DNA from: CAILZL01 sp963748005
GTDB taxonomy: Bacteria; Pseudomonadota; Gammaproteobacteria; Steroidobacterales; Steroidobacteraceae
Length of the DNA stretch: 64,000 bases
NCBI GenBank assembly: GCA_963748005.1
Contig: CAVVHH010000002.1
Span: 1,054,001 to 1,118,000 of the forward strand
Reading direction: 5' to 3'
Shown here: one piece after another, positions 7,703-15,894 of the stretch
Position numbering within the stretch: position 1 is the first letter of the stretch
Layout: each line of letters begins with the position of its first letter
Made by a program: the position numbers and the translations under genes
The notes under the pieces: generated by a model
What the model was told of the DNA's origin: nothing
The model's database searches: none
What the model saw: the letters and a program-made list of their open reading frames with translations, nothing else

Positions 7703-7915
7703 ATGGGTATACCTAGCGCAGATGAGATCAAGGGCAAGTGGAAGCAGCAAGTCGGTTCCGCCAAGATCGCTTGGGGAAAGTTGACCGACGATGAGTTGCT
7801 GAAGTCAGAAGGCCGTGAAGAGAAGTTGGTGGGTCTGGTTCAGGAGCGTTATGCCATCACGCGCGACGAAGCCGACAAGCAGGTCAAGAAGTTCTTCGCG
7901 AAGCACCACTCTTGA
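7703..7915 (+). CDS. CsbD-like stress protein
   Basis: 70 residues, the usual CsbD length. It shows the family layout: DEIKGKWKQQVGSAKIAWGK, LTDDELLKSEGREEKLVGLV, then ERYAITRDEADKQVKKFFAK. CsbD proteins are small, cytoplasmic, hydrophilic and induced by general stress; the molecular role is unknown. The ATG at 7703 follows CTGGAGAG. It is the first of three CsbD-like genes in the window and shares its C-terminus (FFAKHH) with the one at 15891. A strong hairpin follows the stop codon. Confidence 0.92.
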   Translation: MGIPSADEIKGKWKQQVGSAKIAWGKLTDDELLKSEGREEKLVGLVQERYAITRDEADKQVKKFFAKHHS

Positions 7916-7929
7916 ATCAGGAAGACGTT

Positions 7930-7957
7930 CTACCGTTCTGCGTCTGCAGAACGGTAG
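7930..7957 (+). terminator. Strong hairpin after CsbD gene
   Basis: A perfect 12-bp stem (CTACCGTTCTGC with GCAGAACGGTAG) with a four-base loop begins 15 bp after the CsbD stop codon. No T-run follows, so it may stabilise the transcript rather than terminate strictly. Beyond it to 8234 no gene is seen. Confidence 0.55.
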
Positions 7958-8234
7958 CGCGCCAATCACACGCGACTCCGCAGTTCACCTGACTGGAGTC
8001 ACCATTGGCATAGTGTTTTTTCCAGATCGGCACGTGTTGTTTGACTTCGATGACGATGAAGCGACAGTCGTCAAAGACTGCAGCAACCAGCCCAGCACAT
8101 GGAAAAGATCCCTTGTTAATTTTGATAATGTTGCTGCGCCCATTGCCGGCTGACGGTCTCACCACATTGATCGGCGTGCCCGCAAGTGGATTTGATGTTC
8201 CGTAGAGGCGATCGTAAACGAAGGAGAGATTAAT

Positions 8235-8480
8235 ATGAAATCATTCAAGAGCCATTGTGTACTGGTGCTTGCAGCGACGCTGCTTGCCGTGTCGGGATGT
8301 GCACCGAAAACCACGGGTGAAAAGATCGGAGACAAAGTGGATGATGCGCTGGATCAACGTCCGGCTGAGGCAGTACGCGATGCCGCCGAAGAAACCGGGG
8401 ATGCCATCAGCAGCGCCGCCGGGGAAGTGAAGGACGCTGCCAAGGAAGCCGCCAGTGACGTCAAGGAGGCGACGAAGTAA
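8235..8480 (+). CDS. Small lipoprotein with LEA-like helical repeats
   Basis: 81 residues. A lipoprotein signal peptide ends in the lipobox LLAVSGC. The mature part is highly charged and Ala-rich (GEKIGDKVDDALDQRP, AAEETGDAISSAAGEVKDAA, KEAASDVKEATK), an 11-mer-like amphipathic helix pattern reminiscent of LEA proteins and the small stress lipoproteins of proteobacteria. The likely location is the periplasmic face of a membrane, lipid-anchored. It has an excellent AAGGAGAG ribosome site. The neighbours are CsbD-like and DUF1328 stress genes. I do not recognise a named family. Confidence 0.8.
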   Translation: MKSFKSHCVLVLAATLLAVSGCAPKTTGEKIGDKVDDALDQRPAEAVRDAAEETGDAISSAAGEVKDAAKEAASDVKEATK

Positions 8481-8532
8481 GGCGCACTGAAGTCGCCGCG
8501 CCTGTCCAAGAAATCATCCCGGGGAAATCGTC

Positions 8533-8688
8533 ATGCTGCACTATTCACTCGTTTTCCTGATTGTCGCCATCATTGCCGCGGTACTGGGCTTTGGCGGAAT
8601 TGCCGGCACGGCGGCATGGATCGCCAAGGTCTGCTTCCTGATTTTCCTCATCCTGGCAATCGTGACGTTTATCAAGAAGAAGTCGTAA
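8533..8688 (+). CDS. UPF0391/DUF1328 small membrane protein
   Basis: 51 residues, below common ORF cut-offs. The sequence starts MLHYSLVFLIVAIIAAVLGF, followed by GGIAGTAAWIAKVCFLIFLI and ending VTFIKKKS. This is the conserved two-helix DUF1328 (UPF0391) pattern with its FGGIAG motif and basic tail. The function is unknown; such genes usually sit among stress genes, as here. The start at 8533 is 52 bp after the lipoprotein gene and follows GGGGAAATCGTC. A GC-rich inverted repeat follows the stop codon. Confidence 0.85.
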   Translation: MLHYSLVFLIVAIIAAVLGFGGIAGTAAWIAKVCFLIFLILAIVTFIKKKS

Positions 8689-8693
8689 TCGAT

Positions 8694-8730
8694 ACCGGCA
8701 GGTCGCCTTCCAACAGCCTGCCGGTTATTG
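8694..8730 (+). terminator. Probable terminator after DUF1328 gene
   Basis: A 9-bp perfect stem (ACCGGCAGG with CCTGCCGGT) around a 14-base loop, six bases after the stop codon and followed by TATTGCTT. It closes the lipoprotein-DUF1328 unit. Confidence 0.6.
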
Positions 8731-9078
8731 CTTGTGCCTACCCAGCTAAACGAGGTGCAACTTCATTCAAGTCTCGGACCGCGGACACCGGCTGTGCTCA
8801 AGCAGAAGCCAACATCTACCTGCACCCCTCGTCTTCAGCCGCTGATGCTACGAACAGTTGCGCCGACCCAGACCAATACACGGGATGCGAACATGCTCGC
8901 GATAGCAGCTGCGTCGTCAAGCTCATCGAGGAAGCGAAGCAGGAAGATTTCCATGGGGTAGTTAATTCGGCCAGTTATTTGCAGCGAAAACCATCGAGGT
9001 GCGGCCGGCATTCGATCTGAGCGGATGGGCTGCACGACTCCGATATGATTGCTTTGGGCGCCGGAAAAAGCCTTGAAC
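8731..9078. other. Intergenic stretch without a convincing gene
   Basis: About 350 bp between convergent units. Open frames on either strand here lack ribosome sites and protein-like composition, and I see no repeat. Confidence 0.5.
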
Positions 9079-9104
9079 AAAAATGGCGAGCCGTTTAGCT
9101 CGCC
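9079..9104 (-). terminator. Terminator overlapping the GGDEF-EAL stop codon
   Basis: Read on the minus strand, a 7-bp stem (GGCGAGC with GCTCGCC) is followed by ATTTTTG. The stem overlaps the last codons and stop of the GGDEF-EAL gene. Confidence 0.65.
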
Positions 9105-11227
9105 CAGAGGCGGCGGGCGACTTCTGCCACGCTGCTGCCTAGCAGCTGCGCAAGCTCGTCGTGTACTACCGGCCGACTGAAGTAGTAGCCCTGTCCTTCC
9201 GGGCAGCCCTGTTCCTGCAGGTAGGCAAGCTGTGCAGGTGTTTCCACCCCTTCGGCCACCACTCTCATGTGCAGACTTCTGCCCATGTTGATCACCGCGC
9301 TGACGATACTGGCATCGTCCGTGTCATTGGTGCCTGCAAGGTTGCGCACAAACGATCGATCAATTTTCAGGCTGGCAATGGGAAAGCGCTTGGCGTAGCT
9401 GAGGCTGGAATAGCCGGTGCCGAAATCATCAAGCGCCAGCTGCACGCCCATATCCTTGAGTGCCTGCAGGGTGGTTGCGGTGCTTTTCTCATCCTGCATG
9501 AGAAAGGTCTCGGTTAGCTCCAGTTCCAGGAGTTCCGGCTTCAGGCCCGTCTCCTGCAAGATAGCGCGCACACCGGTCACGAAATCGACAGCGCGCAATT
9601 CCACTGCAGAGATATTCACGGCGATGCGCACCAGCGGCAACCCCGCATCTTCCCAGGCACGCGCCTGACGACAGGCTTCACGCAGTACCCACCGGCCAAT
9701 CGGCACGATGAGACCAGTTTCTTCTGCAACCGGTATGAACTGCGCAGGCAACATTAGCCCCAGCTGCGGATGGTGCCAGCGAATCAGCGCTTCTACGCCC
9801 ACTATCTCGCCGGTCTGCAAACTCATTTTCGGCTGGTAGTGCAACACAAACTGCTGTTGTTTCAGCGCCTGGCGCAGGCCGCTCTCAGTCGACTGTCGTT
9901 TCACTGCACGCTCATTCATTTCAGCCCTGAAGAACTGGCAGTTGTCACGGCCAGAGTCCTTGGCGTGATACATCGCGAAATCCGCACTCGCCAGCAAGGT
10001 ATCCGCGTCCATGCCGTCATCAGGATAGACGGCGATACCGATGCTGATAGTCAGGTGCAGATCGTGCTGGTCGATACTATGCGGCGCGCGCAATGCGATC
10101 AGAAGTTTTTTCGCAATGAGTTCCGCATCCTGAGCCTGCGTCACCTCTGAAAGCAGGATCACGAACTCATCGCCGCCTTGCCGGCTTACCGTGTCCGAGC
10201 TGCGCACGCAATCACGCAGACGTTGCGCTACCGATTGCAGAAGGCGGTCACCGATGGCGTGACCCAGGGTATCGTTGGTGTGCTTGAATCGATCCAAGTC
10301 CAGATACAAGACTGCGAGTTTTTTCAGGTGCCGATCCGCCAGTACCATCGCCTGATTCAAACGGTCGTTAAACAGGATGCGGTTAGGCAGATCGGTAAGG
10401 CTGTCGTGCTGAGCCAGATACGACATACGCAGCGACATTGCCCGCGCCACGCTCACATCATGGAATACCATGACGGCGCCAGTGACCTGACCACGGCGGT
10501 CATGAATGGGCGCAGCAGAGTCTTCTATGGCCACTTCGATACCATCCCGCCGGATCAGCACACAGTTTGGCGTGAGACTTACCGTTGCGTTGTCGCGAAT
10601 CGCCATCGCCATGGGGTTCTGCGCGACCTCCCGCGTGGTGGCATCAATGATGTGGAATACTTCTTCCAGTGCATGACCGATTGCCTCGGCACGCGGCCAG
10701 CCCGTCAAGCGTTCAGCAACAATATTGAGATAGGTCACCTGGCCCCACTCGTCGGTGCTGATCACCGCGTCGCCGATGGAATTGAGCGTGACCTGGGCGC
10801 GTTCTTTTTCCTCAAACAAGGCTTCAGCATTCGCGGCACGTTCAATCATGCTGCCTACTGCCTTCGGCAGCAGATAATTATCCAGGCGACCCTTGAGCAG
10901 GTAATCCTGGGCGCCGCGCTGTACGGCCAGCCTGGCAATCTCCTCATCCTGAGCAGCGCTGATCACCAATATCGGAACCTGTGGCGCGGCCTGATACAGC
11001 CGGTCAAACGTTACAATGCCATTGCTGTCCGACAGGAACAGGTCTACCAGCACAGCGTCAATCGCGTGGGTATTGTGCCTGCATTCACGGATCAGTCGTT
11101 CCACTCCTTCGGAACAGAGCTTGACCCATTCGACCTTGAAGGCGCCGTCGGTTGAGGCAAGCAGCGCTTCACGAACAATTTTCGCGTCTACCGGATCGTC
11201 ATGAATCAACAGTATCGTTTTCGACAT
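9095..11227 (-). CDS. REC-PAS-GGDEF-EAL c-di-GMP turnover protein
   Basis: 710 residues. A receiver spans about 4-122 (acidic HDD, phospho-acceptor in VLVDLFLSDSNG, K in YLLKGRL). PAS follows at about 140-255, then GGDEF at about 280-440 with intact GGDEF and an RSSD I-site five residues before it. The EAL domain (about 450-705) retains all expected phosphodiesterase residues: VEALIRW, NISAVEL, LELTET, LDDFGTGYSSL, LKIDRSF, VAEGVET and QGQGYYFS. Both synthesis and breakdown of c-di-GMP are therefore possible, controlled by phosphorylation and PAS. No membrane segment is present. The ATG at 11227 is taken because it directly precedes the receiver. Site P9 lies upstream. Confidence 0.94.
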   Translation of the reverse strand: MSKTILLIHDDPVDAKIVREALLASTDGAFKVEWVKLCSEGVERLIRECRHNTHAIDAVLVDLFLSDSNGIVTFDRLYQAAPQVPILVISAAQDEEIARLAVQRGAQDYLLKGRLDNYLLPKAVGSMIERAANAEALFEEKERAQVTLNSIGDAVISTDEWGQVTYLNIVAERLTGWPRAEAIGHALEEVFHIIDATTREVAQNPMAMAIRDNATVSLTPNCVLIRRDGIEVAIEDSAAPIHDRRGQVTGAVMVFHDVSVARAMSLRMSYLAQHDSLTDLPNRILFNDRLNQAMVLADRHLKKLAVLYLDLDRFKHTNDTLGHAIGDRLLQSVAQRLRDCVRSSDTVSRQGGDEFVILLSEVTQAQDAELIAKKLLIALRAPHSIDQHDLHLTISIGIAVYPDDGMDADTLLASADFAMYHAKDSGRDNCQFFRAEMNERAVKRQSTESGLRQALKQQQFVLHYQPKMSLQTGEIVGVEALIRWHHPQLGLMLPAQFIPVAEETGLIVPIGRWVLREACRQARAWEDAGLPLVRIAVNISAVELRAVDFVTGVRAILQETGLKPELLELELTETFLMQDEKSTATTLQALKDMGVQLALDDFGTGYSSLSYAKRFPIASLKIDRSFVRNLAGTNDTDDASIVSAVINMGRSLHMRVVAEGVETPAQLAYLQEQGCPEGQGYYFSRPVVHDELAQLLGSSVAEVARRLWAS

Positions 11228-11470
11228 GAGCTTGCCTGAACAGAGAAGCAATACTACTTGCCGCTCCATTAAGCGGGTTTACTGCTCTTTGATCTGTTCG
11301 GTACAGCACTTAATGAGACCGGACATCGATCCTGTTCAGGAATTGCTTGCCCTGGCTCTGACTTTGTCGACGCGCCACAGGCCGTTACGACGGAATGTGC
11401 CGGCATTCGTACTGTCGCGCAATCATTAGGCGATTCTTAAGATCGTGCTCGGTGAACTAATATAAACATG

Positions 11471-11486
11471 TGTTCGGTTACGCACA
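11471..11486. promoter_or_regulatory. Palindromic operator-like site P9
   Basis: TGTTCGGTTACGCACA (reverse complement TGTGCGTAACCGAACA), 244 bp upstream of the GGDEF-EAL gene. Otherwise the 11228-11516 interval shows nothing. Confidence 0.45.
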
Positions 11487-11516
11487 GACAACGCGGCTTA
11501 ATCAAGCCATTCTGCC

Positions 11517-11650
11517 AAGGAAGGTCTGATTTACTTGTCATTTCGAACGCAGTGAGAAATCTTTCTTCGCTTGGATACTTGGCTATCAATCACTTGCAAG
11601 ATTTCTCCCTTCGGTCGAAATGACAGTGATGGGTTAATCAGACATTCCTT
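11517..11650. mobile_element. MITE-like element, 134 bp
   Basis: Terminal inverted repeats of about 20 bp (AAGGAAGGTCTGATT at the left, complementary AATCAGACATTCCTT at the right, three mismatches) enclose an inner palindrome containing TCATTTCGA and AGATTTCTCCC, a repeat type common in proteobacteria. No coding capacity. A lone copy of the outer end (GGAAGGTCTGAA) occurs at 21195-21206. The element provides the upstream stop codons for the long open frames on both strands at 11651-12159. Confidence 0.75.
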
Positions 11651-11841
11651 AGTTTGCACCTCGTGATCACCGACTTCGTATCAGGAGCAACTGGTGTGCG
11701 GAACTCACTGCTCACGACCTTCCACACCGTCGATGTCCCAAGCTGGAAACCGGAACGTTGGAAATTTTTGAACACCCGACGACAGAGCTCGACGTGCACA
11801 CCCGTTCCGTGACGCAGAGCGAACCCGAGCGTGCCAGGATC

Positions 11842-13899
11842 ATGAATCGATCCAATGCAGATCAGGTTCCCGGCCTTGTTACCGCGGGCGCGTTCGAACA
11901 TGTGCTCAGGGAGCTGCACGATGCGCAATGCCGCGGCATTCTGAGCGCCTCGAATTACGTCGACAGCAAGGCCGTGGCTGTCACCCGATGGTTGCACGAC
12001 GCGGATCAGGGTATCGATCGAAGGAAACTTCCACCGGACCCTGCTGAAGATCGCACCGCAGGGCTCGGCGAGCATCCCCACACCGTGGATCTGAACCAGG
12101 AGCAGATTCCGGTGGTCGGGCCGGAACCCATCTCTTATCTGCCGGTGGAGAAAGTATCGATGGCTCAAGTTCCCACGCCCGATTCCTTCCAGCCAAGACG
12201 CACGATTCGTGGCCGCTACGTGATTGAGGAGCTCATCGGCCAGGGTGGCTTCGCCAATGTGTATCGCGCCATTGATTTGCGCCGGGATGCCATGAATGAC
12301 CATAGCCGTCATGTTGCAGTGAAGGTGCTGCGTCCTGAGTTCCGCGATCGCCCTGGAACCACTCCGCGCCTGAAGCGGGAGTTTCGCCAGACGCAACTGC
12401 TGCAACATCCAGCTATCGTTAGAACCTTCGATCTCGACGCTCATGATCGTGTCTGGTTCATCGTCATGGAACTGCTTCAGGGCGAAACCCTGGCTACGCG
12501 CCTGCGCCGGATGACAGGCATCCCGATGCCATTGCCCGAGACCCATGCTTTACTCGCAGCGTGCGCAGACGCATTGAGTTTTGCGCATAACCAGCACATC
12601 GTACACGGCGATTTCAAGCCAACTAACATATTCATGCTGCACGACGGCAGCGTCCGGATCATCGACTTTGGCAGCTCGCCGGAAATGACCGCGGATCGTT
12701 CCGGTGTCAAGCCAGACCCGATAAAACTGGTGGCCACTCCCGCGTATGCCAGCCCGCAGGTTCTGCATTGCGCCTCTGCCGTGCCGCGTGATGACCTGTT
12801 CAGCTTTGCATGCGTGGCGTTTGAAATTCTTGCCGGATACCATCCCTTCAGTTTGCTGTCATCTGTGGAAACGCAGACGTCGAACGACGCTGCGCGTGAG
12901 TCCGCAACGCTCCCACCGGCGCTGATGGCCATGCTGAAACAAGGCCTGGCAGGGTGCCGAGAGGATCGACCCGCGTCGGTCCACGAATTCTTCCAGTCCC
13001 TGACGACGCTGATGGCCGCCGATCCGGAGTGGCAACATCGCGCCGCGGCGGTGTCGGCAGATGTCGTGTTGACGATGTCTCCGGTAATGCCTGCACCCGA
13101 CGTGCTTCTCGCCCCATTCCCAACTGCCGATCCCGAAACACGGCCGACACTGGTATCTCAGGTGCTGGCAGCGCCTGCGGCTTCCACAACAACTTTGGTG
13201 CCCAGCGTCGCCGAAGCTGCGAGCCAGCCTGCTATCCGAGCAGCTCGGCGCCGAAGTCACGATGCACCGCCATCGCCAATAACGCGAAAGGTGTCCGTGG
13301 TCTCTTCGCTGGGTCGCATTCCCCTATATGGCTGTGCCGTGCTGTTTGTGCTGGCATATTTGGGATTCCTGGCGTTTCACAGCCCACCAATGCAACTGAA
13401 TGCAACTGCGGCAGCGCGGTCCATAGCGCGTCAAACTCAAGTGGCGGCACAAACTCCGCAACAAGGTACGACCCATCGACCTGTGGACGCGACGATCGCA
13501 AACATACAACCTGCTTCAAAATTGAAGCCATCCGCCAGCATCGGTGCAATCAGGCTTGCGCCTGCCGTATCGTTCAGCACCCCCAGCATGACCGTAACGC
13601 CGCGCGCAGGTCTGGCAGCGATCATCGTCAAACGCATCAATGGCCATTCCGGCCGGTTGCGAGTGAAGTGGCAACTGCAAGCCGGGTCGGCGGCAATCGG
13701 GGAGGACTTCAGTGGCCCGATATCGGGCTTCGCTGAGTTTGCCGACAATCAGCAGGTCCGCACGTTGTTTGTGCCACTGCTGAACAACCCGAATCACAAC
13801 GATGATCGATCTTTCATTGTCGAATTGAGCAATGTTTCAAACGGCGCCGTGATCTCGCCGGTCCGCAGTGTAAAAGTGACCATTCTGGGCGTGAGCTGA
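11842..13899 (+). CDS. Membrane-anchored Ser/Thr protein kinase with Calx-beta-like exterior
   Basis: From ATG 11842 the protein has 685 residues. The kinase domain spans about 123-385: glycine loop GQGGFANVY, VAVKVLRP, catalytic loop HIVHGDFKPTN (HGD rather than HRD), IDFGSS for DFG. A Pro/Ala-rich linker leads to one TM segment at about 492-512 (LYGCAVLFVLAYLGFLAF), then an outside part ending in a Calx-beta-like fold (about 573-685: AVSFSTPSMTV, AIGEDFSGPISG, FIVELSNVSNGA). It probably phosphorylates cytoplasmic targets in response to an envelope cue. The start is uncertain: ATG 12160 has the best ribosome site (GGAGAAAG) and sits right before the kinase, but codon composition upstream looks coding, so the longer form is listed. 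Confidence 0.85.
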   Translation: MNRSNADQVPGLVTAGAFEHVLRELHDAQCRGILSASNYVDSKAVAVTRWLHDADQGIDRRKLPPDPAEDRTAGLGEHPHTVDLNQEQIPVVGPEPISYLPVEKVSMAQVPTPDSFQPRRTIRGRYVIEELIGQGGFANVYRAIDLRRDAMNDHSRHVAVKVLRPEFRDRPGTTPRLKREFRQTQLLQHPAIVRTFDLDAHDRVWFIVMELLQGETLATRLRRMTGIPMPLPETHALLAACADALSFAHNQHIVHGDFKPTNIFMLHDGSVRIIDFGSSPEMTADRSGVKPDPIKLVATPAYASPQVLHCASAVPRDDLFSFACVAFEILAGYHPFSLLSSVETQTSNDAARESATLPPALMAMLKQGLAGCREDRPASVHEFFQSLTTLMAADPEWQHRAAAVSADVVLTMSPVMPAPDVLLAPFPTADPETRPTLVSQVLAAPAASTTTLVPSVAEAASQPAIRAARRRSHDAPPSPITRKVSVVSSLGRIPLYGCAVLFVLAYLGFLAFHSPPMQLNATAAARSIARQTQVAAQTPQQGTTHRPVDATIANIQPASKLKPSASIGAIRLAPAVSFSTPSMTVTPRAGLAAIIVKRINGHSGRLRVKWQLQAGSAAIGEDFSGPISGFAEFADNQQVRTLFVPLLNNPNHNDDRSFIVELSNVSNGAVISPVRSVKVTILGVS

Positions 13900-13900
13900 A

Positions 13901-14055
13901 TAGAACTTATCTCAAAATTGGCAGCACTGTTGATTTACGTCATTCCCGCGAAGGCGGGCATCCAGTAAGAAATTGATTCAACTAGATTCCCGCCTTCGCG
14001 GGAATGACGACGGGTGAATGATTTAGCCTGCTCATCAATTTTGAGATAAGTTCTA
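13901..14055. mobile_element. MITE-like element with perfect 20-bp TIRs, 155 bp
   Basis: TAGAACTTATCTCAAAATTG at the left is exactly complementary to the right end. Inside is a second palindrome built on TCATTCCCGCG, similar to the hairpin at 40985-41053. Both ends are TA, as expected for an IS630/mariner-type target duplication. It starts two bases after the kinase stop codon. Non-coding. Confidence 0.85.
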
Positions 14056-14059
14056 GTTG

Positions 14060-14213
14060 TTGCTCCATCTGTACGGCGGCGTAATGAGGCTACGCGAAAC
14101 AGACATTGCGCAAGCGTGAGTCCGATTTATGCCGCACATCCCTCAGCTGCATCGATGCCAGCTTGAGATACAGCAGCAGGCGTTCGAAAGCTGCTTCTGG
14201 CAAAGCAGCGAGC
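14060..14213 (-). pseudogene. Decayed Crp/Fnr gene, N-terminal fragment
   Basis: The minus strand encodes LLAALPEAAFERLLLYLKLA, then SMQLRDVRHKSDSRLRNVCF and a stop. This aligns with LLAALPAEDLERLLPKMKLV...GEVLYESGSRLRNVYF of the intact regulator at 6497-7216. The start codon, the DNA-binding domain and most of the barrel are lost. The adjoining spacer (14214-14417) also aligns with the intact gene's leader, showing that this is a segmental duplicate. Confidence 0.75.
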
Positions 14214-14270
14214 AAACACAAGCTGGCAGCCTGAGCAGCGCAAGCCGCTTACTCACCATGCGACGCGCTA

Positions 14271-14286
14271 TGTTCGCTTACACACA
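14271..14286. promoter_or_regulatory. Palindromic operator-like site P10
   Basis: TGTTCGCTTACACACA (reverse complement TGTGTGTAAGCGAACA), the duplicate of P7, 132 bp upstream of the DUF4398 gene. Confidence 0.5.
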
Positions 14287-14301
14287 GATGCCTGCTCGCT
14301 A

Positions 14302-14317
14302 AGTTCGCCAACGCACC
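14302..14317. promoter_or_regulatory. Palindromic operator-like site P11 (degenerate)
   Basis: AGTTCGCCAACGCACC, the duplicate of P8, 101 bp upstream of the DUF4398 gene start. Confidence 0.3.
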
Positions 14318-14417
14318 GACTCTGTTCGCACTGCCGTGCACACTCAGCACATCTCGAAGGGCTGCCCAATTGCTATTCATCTGGGCTACTTCGATCTTCG
14401 ACTCAGGAGAAGCCAGC

Positions 14418-14831
14418 ATGATTCCGTATTCAATTCCTCTTCGTTCATTACAGCGCGCAGCCAGCATCACTGCCGTGGGCAGCGTCTTGGTACTCGCCGC
14501 CTGCGCCTCCAATCCACCCGAACCCACCGTTGCCATGAAAGCTGCGGAGCAGGCCATTGCCGCTGCCGATCGCACCCGCATCGCCGACGCCGCCTCACCT
14601 GAGCTGAGTGAAGCACGCGAGAAACTGACCGCATCCCAAGCAGCCGTACAGAATGAGAAGCTGAAAGATCGCATGATCGTGGCGGAGCGTCTCGCCATTG
14701 AATCGCGCGTCGATGCCGAATTGGCGTCCGCCAAGAATGAAGCGGCCAAGGCAAAGGCCGTCAACGATGAGATCAAGCAAAGCACTGCCACCCTGTCGCA
14801 GGAAATGCAGCGCAATACAGGAGCCAAGTAA
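14418..14831 (+). CDS. DUF4398-type lipoprotein
   Basis: 137 residues. A lipoprotein signal peptide ends in LVLAAC (lipid-modified cysteine about residue 30). The mature part is almost entirely alpha-helical and Ala-rich, with the DUF4398 pattern (MKAAEQAIAAADRTRIADAA, SPELSEAREKLTASQAAVQ, then ERLAIESRVDAELASAKN). It is probably anchored to the outer membrane, facing the periplasm. The start follows CAGGAGAAG. Its stop codon overlaps the ATG of the OmpA-like gene by one base, and the two proteins share a related helical segment, so they probably work together. Sites P10 and P11 lie upstream. Confidence 0.88.
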   Translation: MIPYSIPLRSLQRAASITAVGSVLVLAACASNPPEPTVAMKAAEQAIAAADRTRIADAASPELSEAREKLTASQAAVQNEKLKDRMIVAERLAIESRVDAELASAKNEAAKAKAVNDEIKQSTATLSQEMQRNTGAK

Positions 14832-15706
14832 TGAATATCTCTTTTAATCCAAAGACCCTGGTGGCCACAGCCGTCGCCTGTGCACTGTTGGCCGCGTGCG
14901 CCGCTGCCCCGACCAAACCCGATGGTGCTGATAGTTTGCGCAGCCGGTTGACACAGCTGCAAGGCGACCCCGAACTGGGTAGTCGCGCACCGCTGGCCAT
15001 GAAGGATGCCGATGTAGCCGTCACCGCCGCCGAACAGCCACAGGCTGACAAGGTCGTGGGCGCACATCTGGTGTTCATTGCAGATCGCAAGATCGCCATT
15101 GCCCAGGCACAGGCGGAAAGCAATTTTGCCGTCGAACAGCGCAAGACACTGGGTGATGAACGCGACGCCATGCGTCTGCAGTCACGCACGCAGGAAGCGG
15201 ACTCGGCCAAACTTCGTGCTGACGTGGCCGAATTTGCCACGACCGCAGCAAAGAGCGATGCGGCCGCCGCAGCGGCCATCGCACAGAGCAATGCTGTTGA
15301 AATGCAAAAGCAGATCGACGCACTGCTGGCCAAGGTCACGGACCGGGGCCTGGTATTGACACTGGGCGACGTGTTGTTTGCCAGTGGTACCGCCAACCTG
15401 AACAGCGGCGGCAACAAGCAGCTGGCCAATCTGTCCGGCTTTCTCAACAAGTATCCGGAACGCACGGCCGCGATTGAGGGCTACACCGACAGCGTCGGCA
15501 GCGACGAATACAACCAGGGTCTGTCGCAACGCCGCGCCGATGCAGTCAAAACCTATCTCGTCGCACAGGGCATCGATGCGTCGCGCGTAACCACATCCGG
15601 CAAAGGTGAAAGTAATCCCGTCGGCGACAATGCCTCCGCCACTGGCCGGCAACAGAACCGGCGCGTGGAAGTCATCATTGCCAACACGCAGCTATCGTCG
15701 AGATAA
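14831..15706 (+). CDS. OmpA-family lipoprotein with N-terminal DUF4398-like helices
   Basis: 291 residues. The signal peptide ends in the lipobox LLAAC. Residues about 30-165 are helical, with a DUF4398-like segment (MKDADVAVTAAEQPQADKVV, IAIAQAQAESNFAVEQRK). The C-terminal OmpA/peptidoglycan-binding domain (about 175-285) shows LTLGDVLFASGTANLNSGG, IEGYTDSVGSDEYNQGLSQR and GKGESNPVGDNASATGRQQN. It would tether the outer membrane to peptidoglycan. Translational overlap with the preceding gene suggests a two-gene envelope module, duplicated in theme but not in function. Confidence 0.93.
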   Translation: MNISFNPKTLVATAVACALLAACAAAPTKPDGADSLRSRLTQLQGDPELGSRAPLAMKDADVAVTAAEQPQADKVVGAHLVFIADRKIAIAQAQAESNFAVEQRKTLGDERDAMRLQSRTQEADSAKLRADVAEFATTAAKSDAAAAAAIAQSNAVEMQKQIDALLAKVTDRGLVLTLGDVLFASGTANLNSGGNKQLANLSGFLNKYPERTAAIEGYTDSVGSDEYNQGLSQRRADAVKTYLVAQGIDASRVTTSGKGESNPVGDNASATGRQQNRRVEVIIANTQLSSR

Positions 15707-15714
15707 GTGGCATG

Positions 15715-15894
15715 TGCATGAACATTCCCGAGAACCTGTTTGGGGAGGCCGATTTCGATCCGTTCAAGAAGTCGTACGGAATCGGCCGCACTCCCTGGCT
15801 GGTTGCACCCACGGCGGGTGCCATAGTGAGGTTTACTCACTTCGAACTCATGCCTGATGAGATAGCCATGGCTAAAGACGGGAGAAAATCATGA
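15715..15894 (+). CDS. Possible short protein upstream of CsbD-like gene (doubtful)
   Basis: 59 codons from GTG/ATG starts near 15715-15718, beginning MNIPENLFGEADFDPFKKSY and ending four bases inside the next gene (ATGA overlap). The overlap and fairly GC-rich third positions favour a gene. There is no clear ribosome site and I recognise no family. Confidence 0.3.
   Translation, partial: CMNIPENLFGEADFDPFKKSYGIGRTPWLVAPTAGAIVRFTHFELMPDEIAMAKDGRKS

Noticed and set aside
10178..11155. 325-codon plus-strand frame
   Set aside because: Antisense to the GGDEF-EAL gene; no protein features.
11638..12546. 302-codon open frame on the minus strand
   Set aside because: Codon-aligned complement of the kinase frame; over the kinase domain the plus strand is certain. 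Only the part before 12160 remains ambiguous and is noted as a finding.
14249..15465. Two long minus-strand frames over the DUF4398/OmpA genes
   Set aside because: Antisense artefacts of Ala-rich coding sequence; the plus-strand genes have lipoboxes, ribosome sites and domain motifs.
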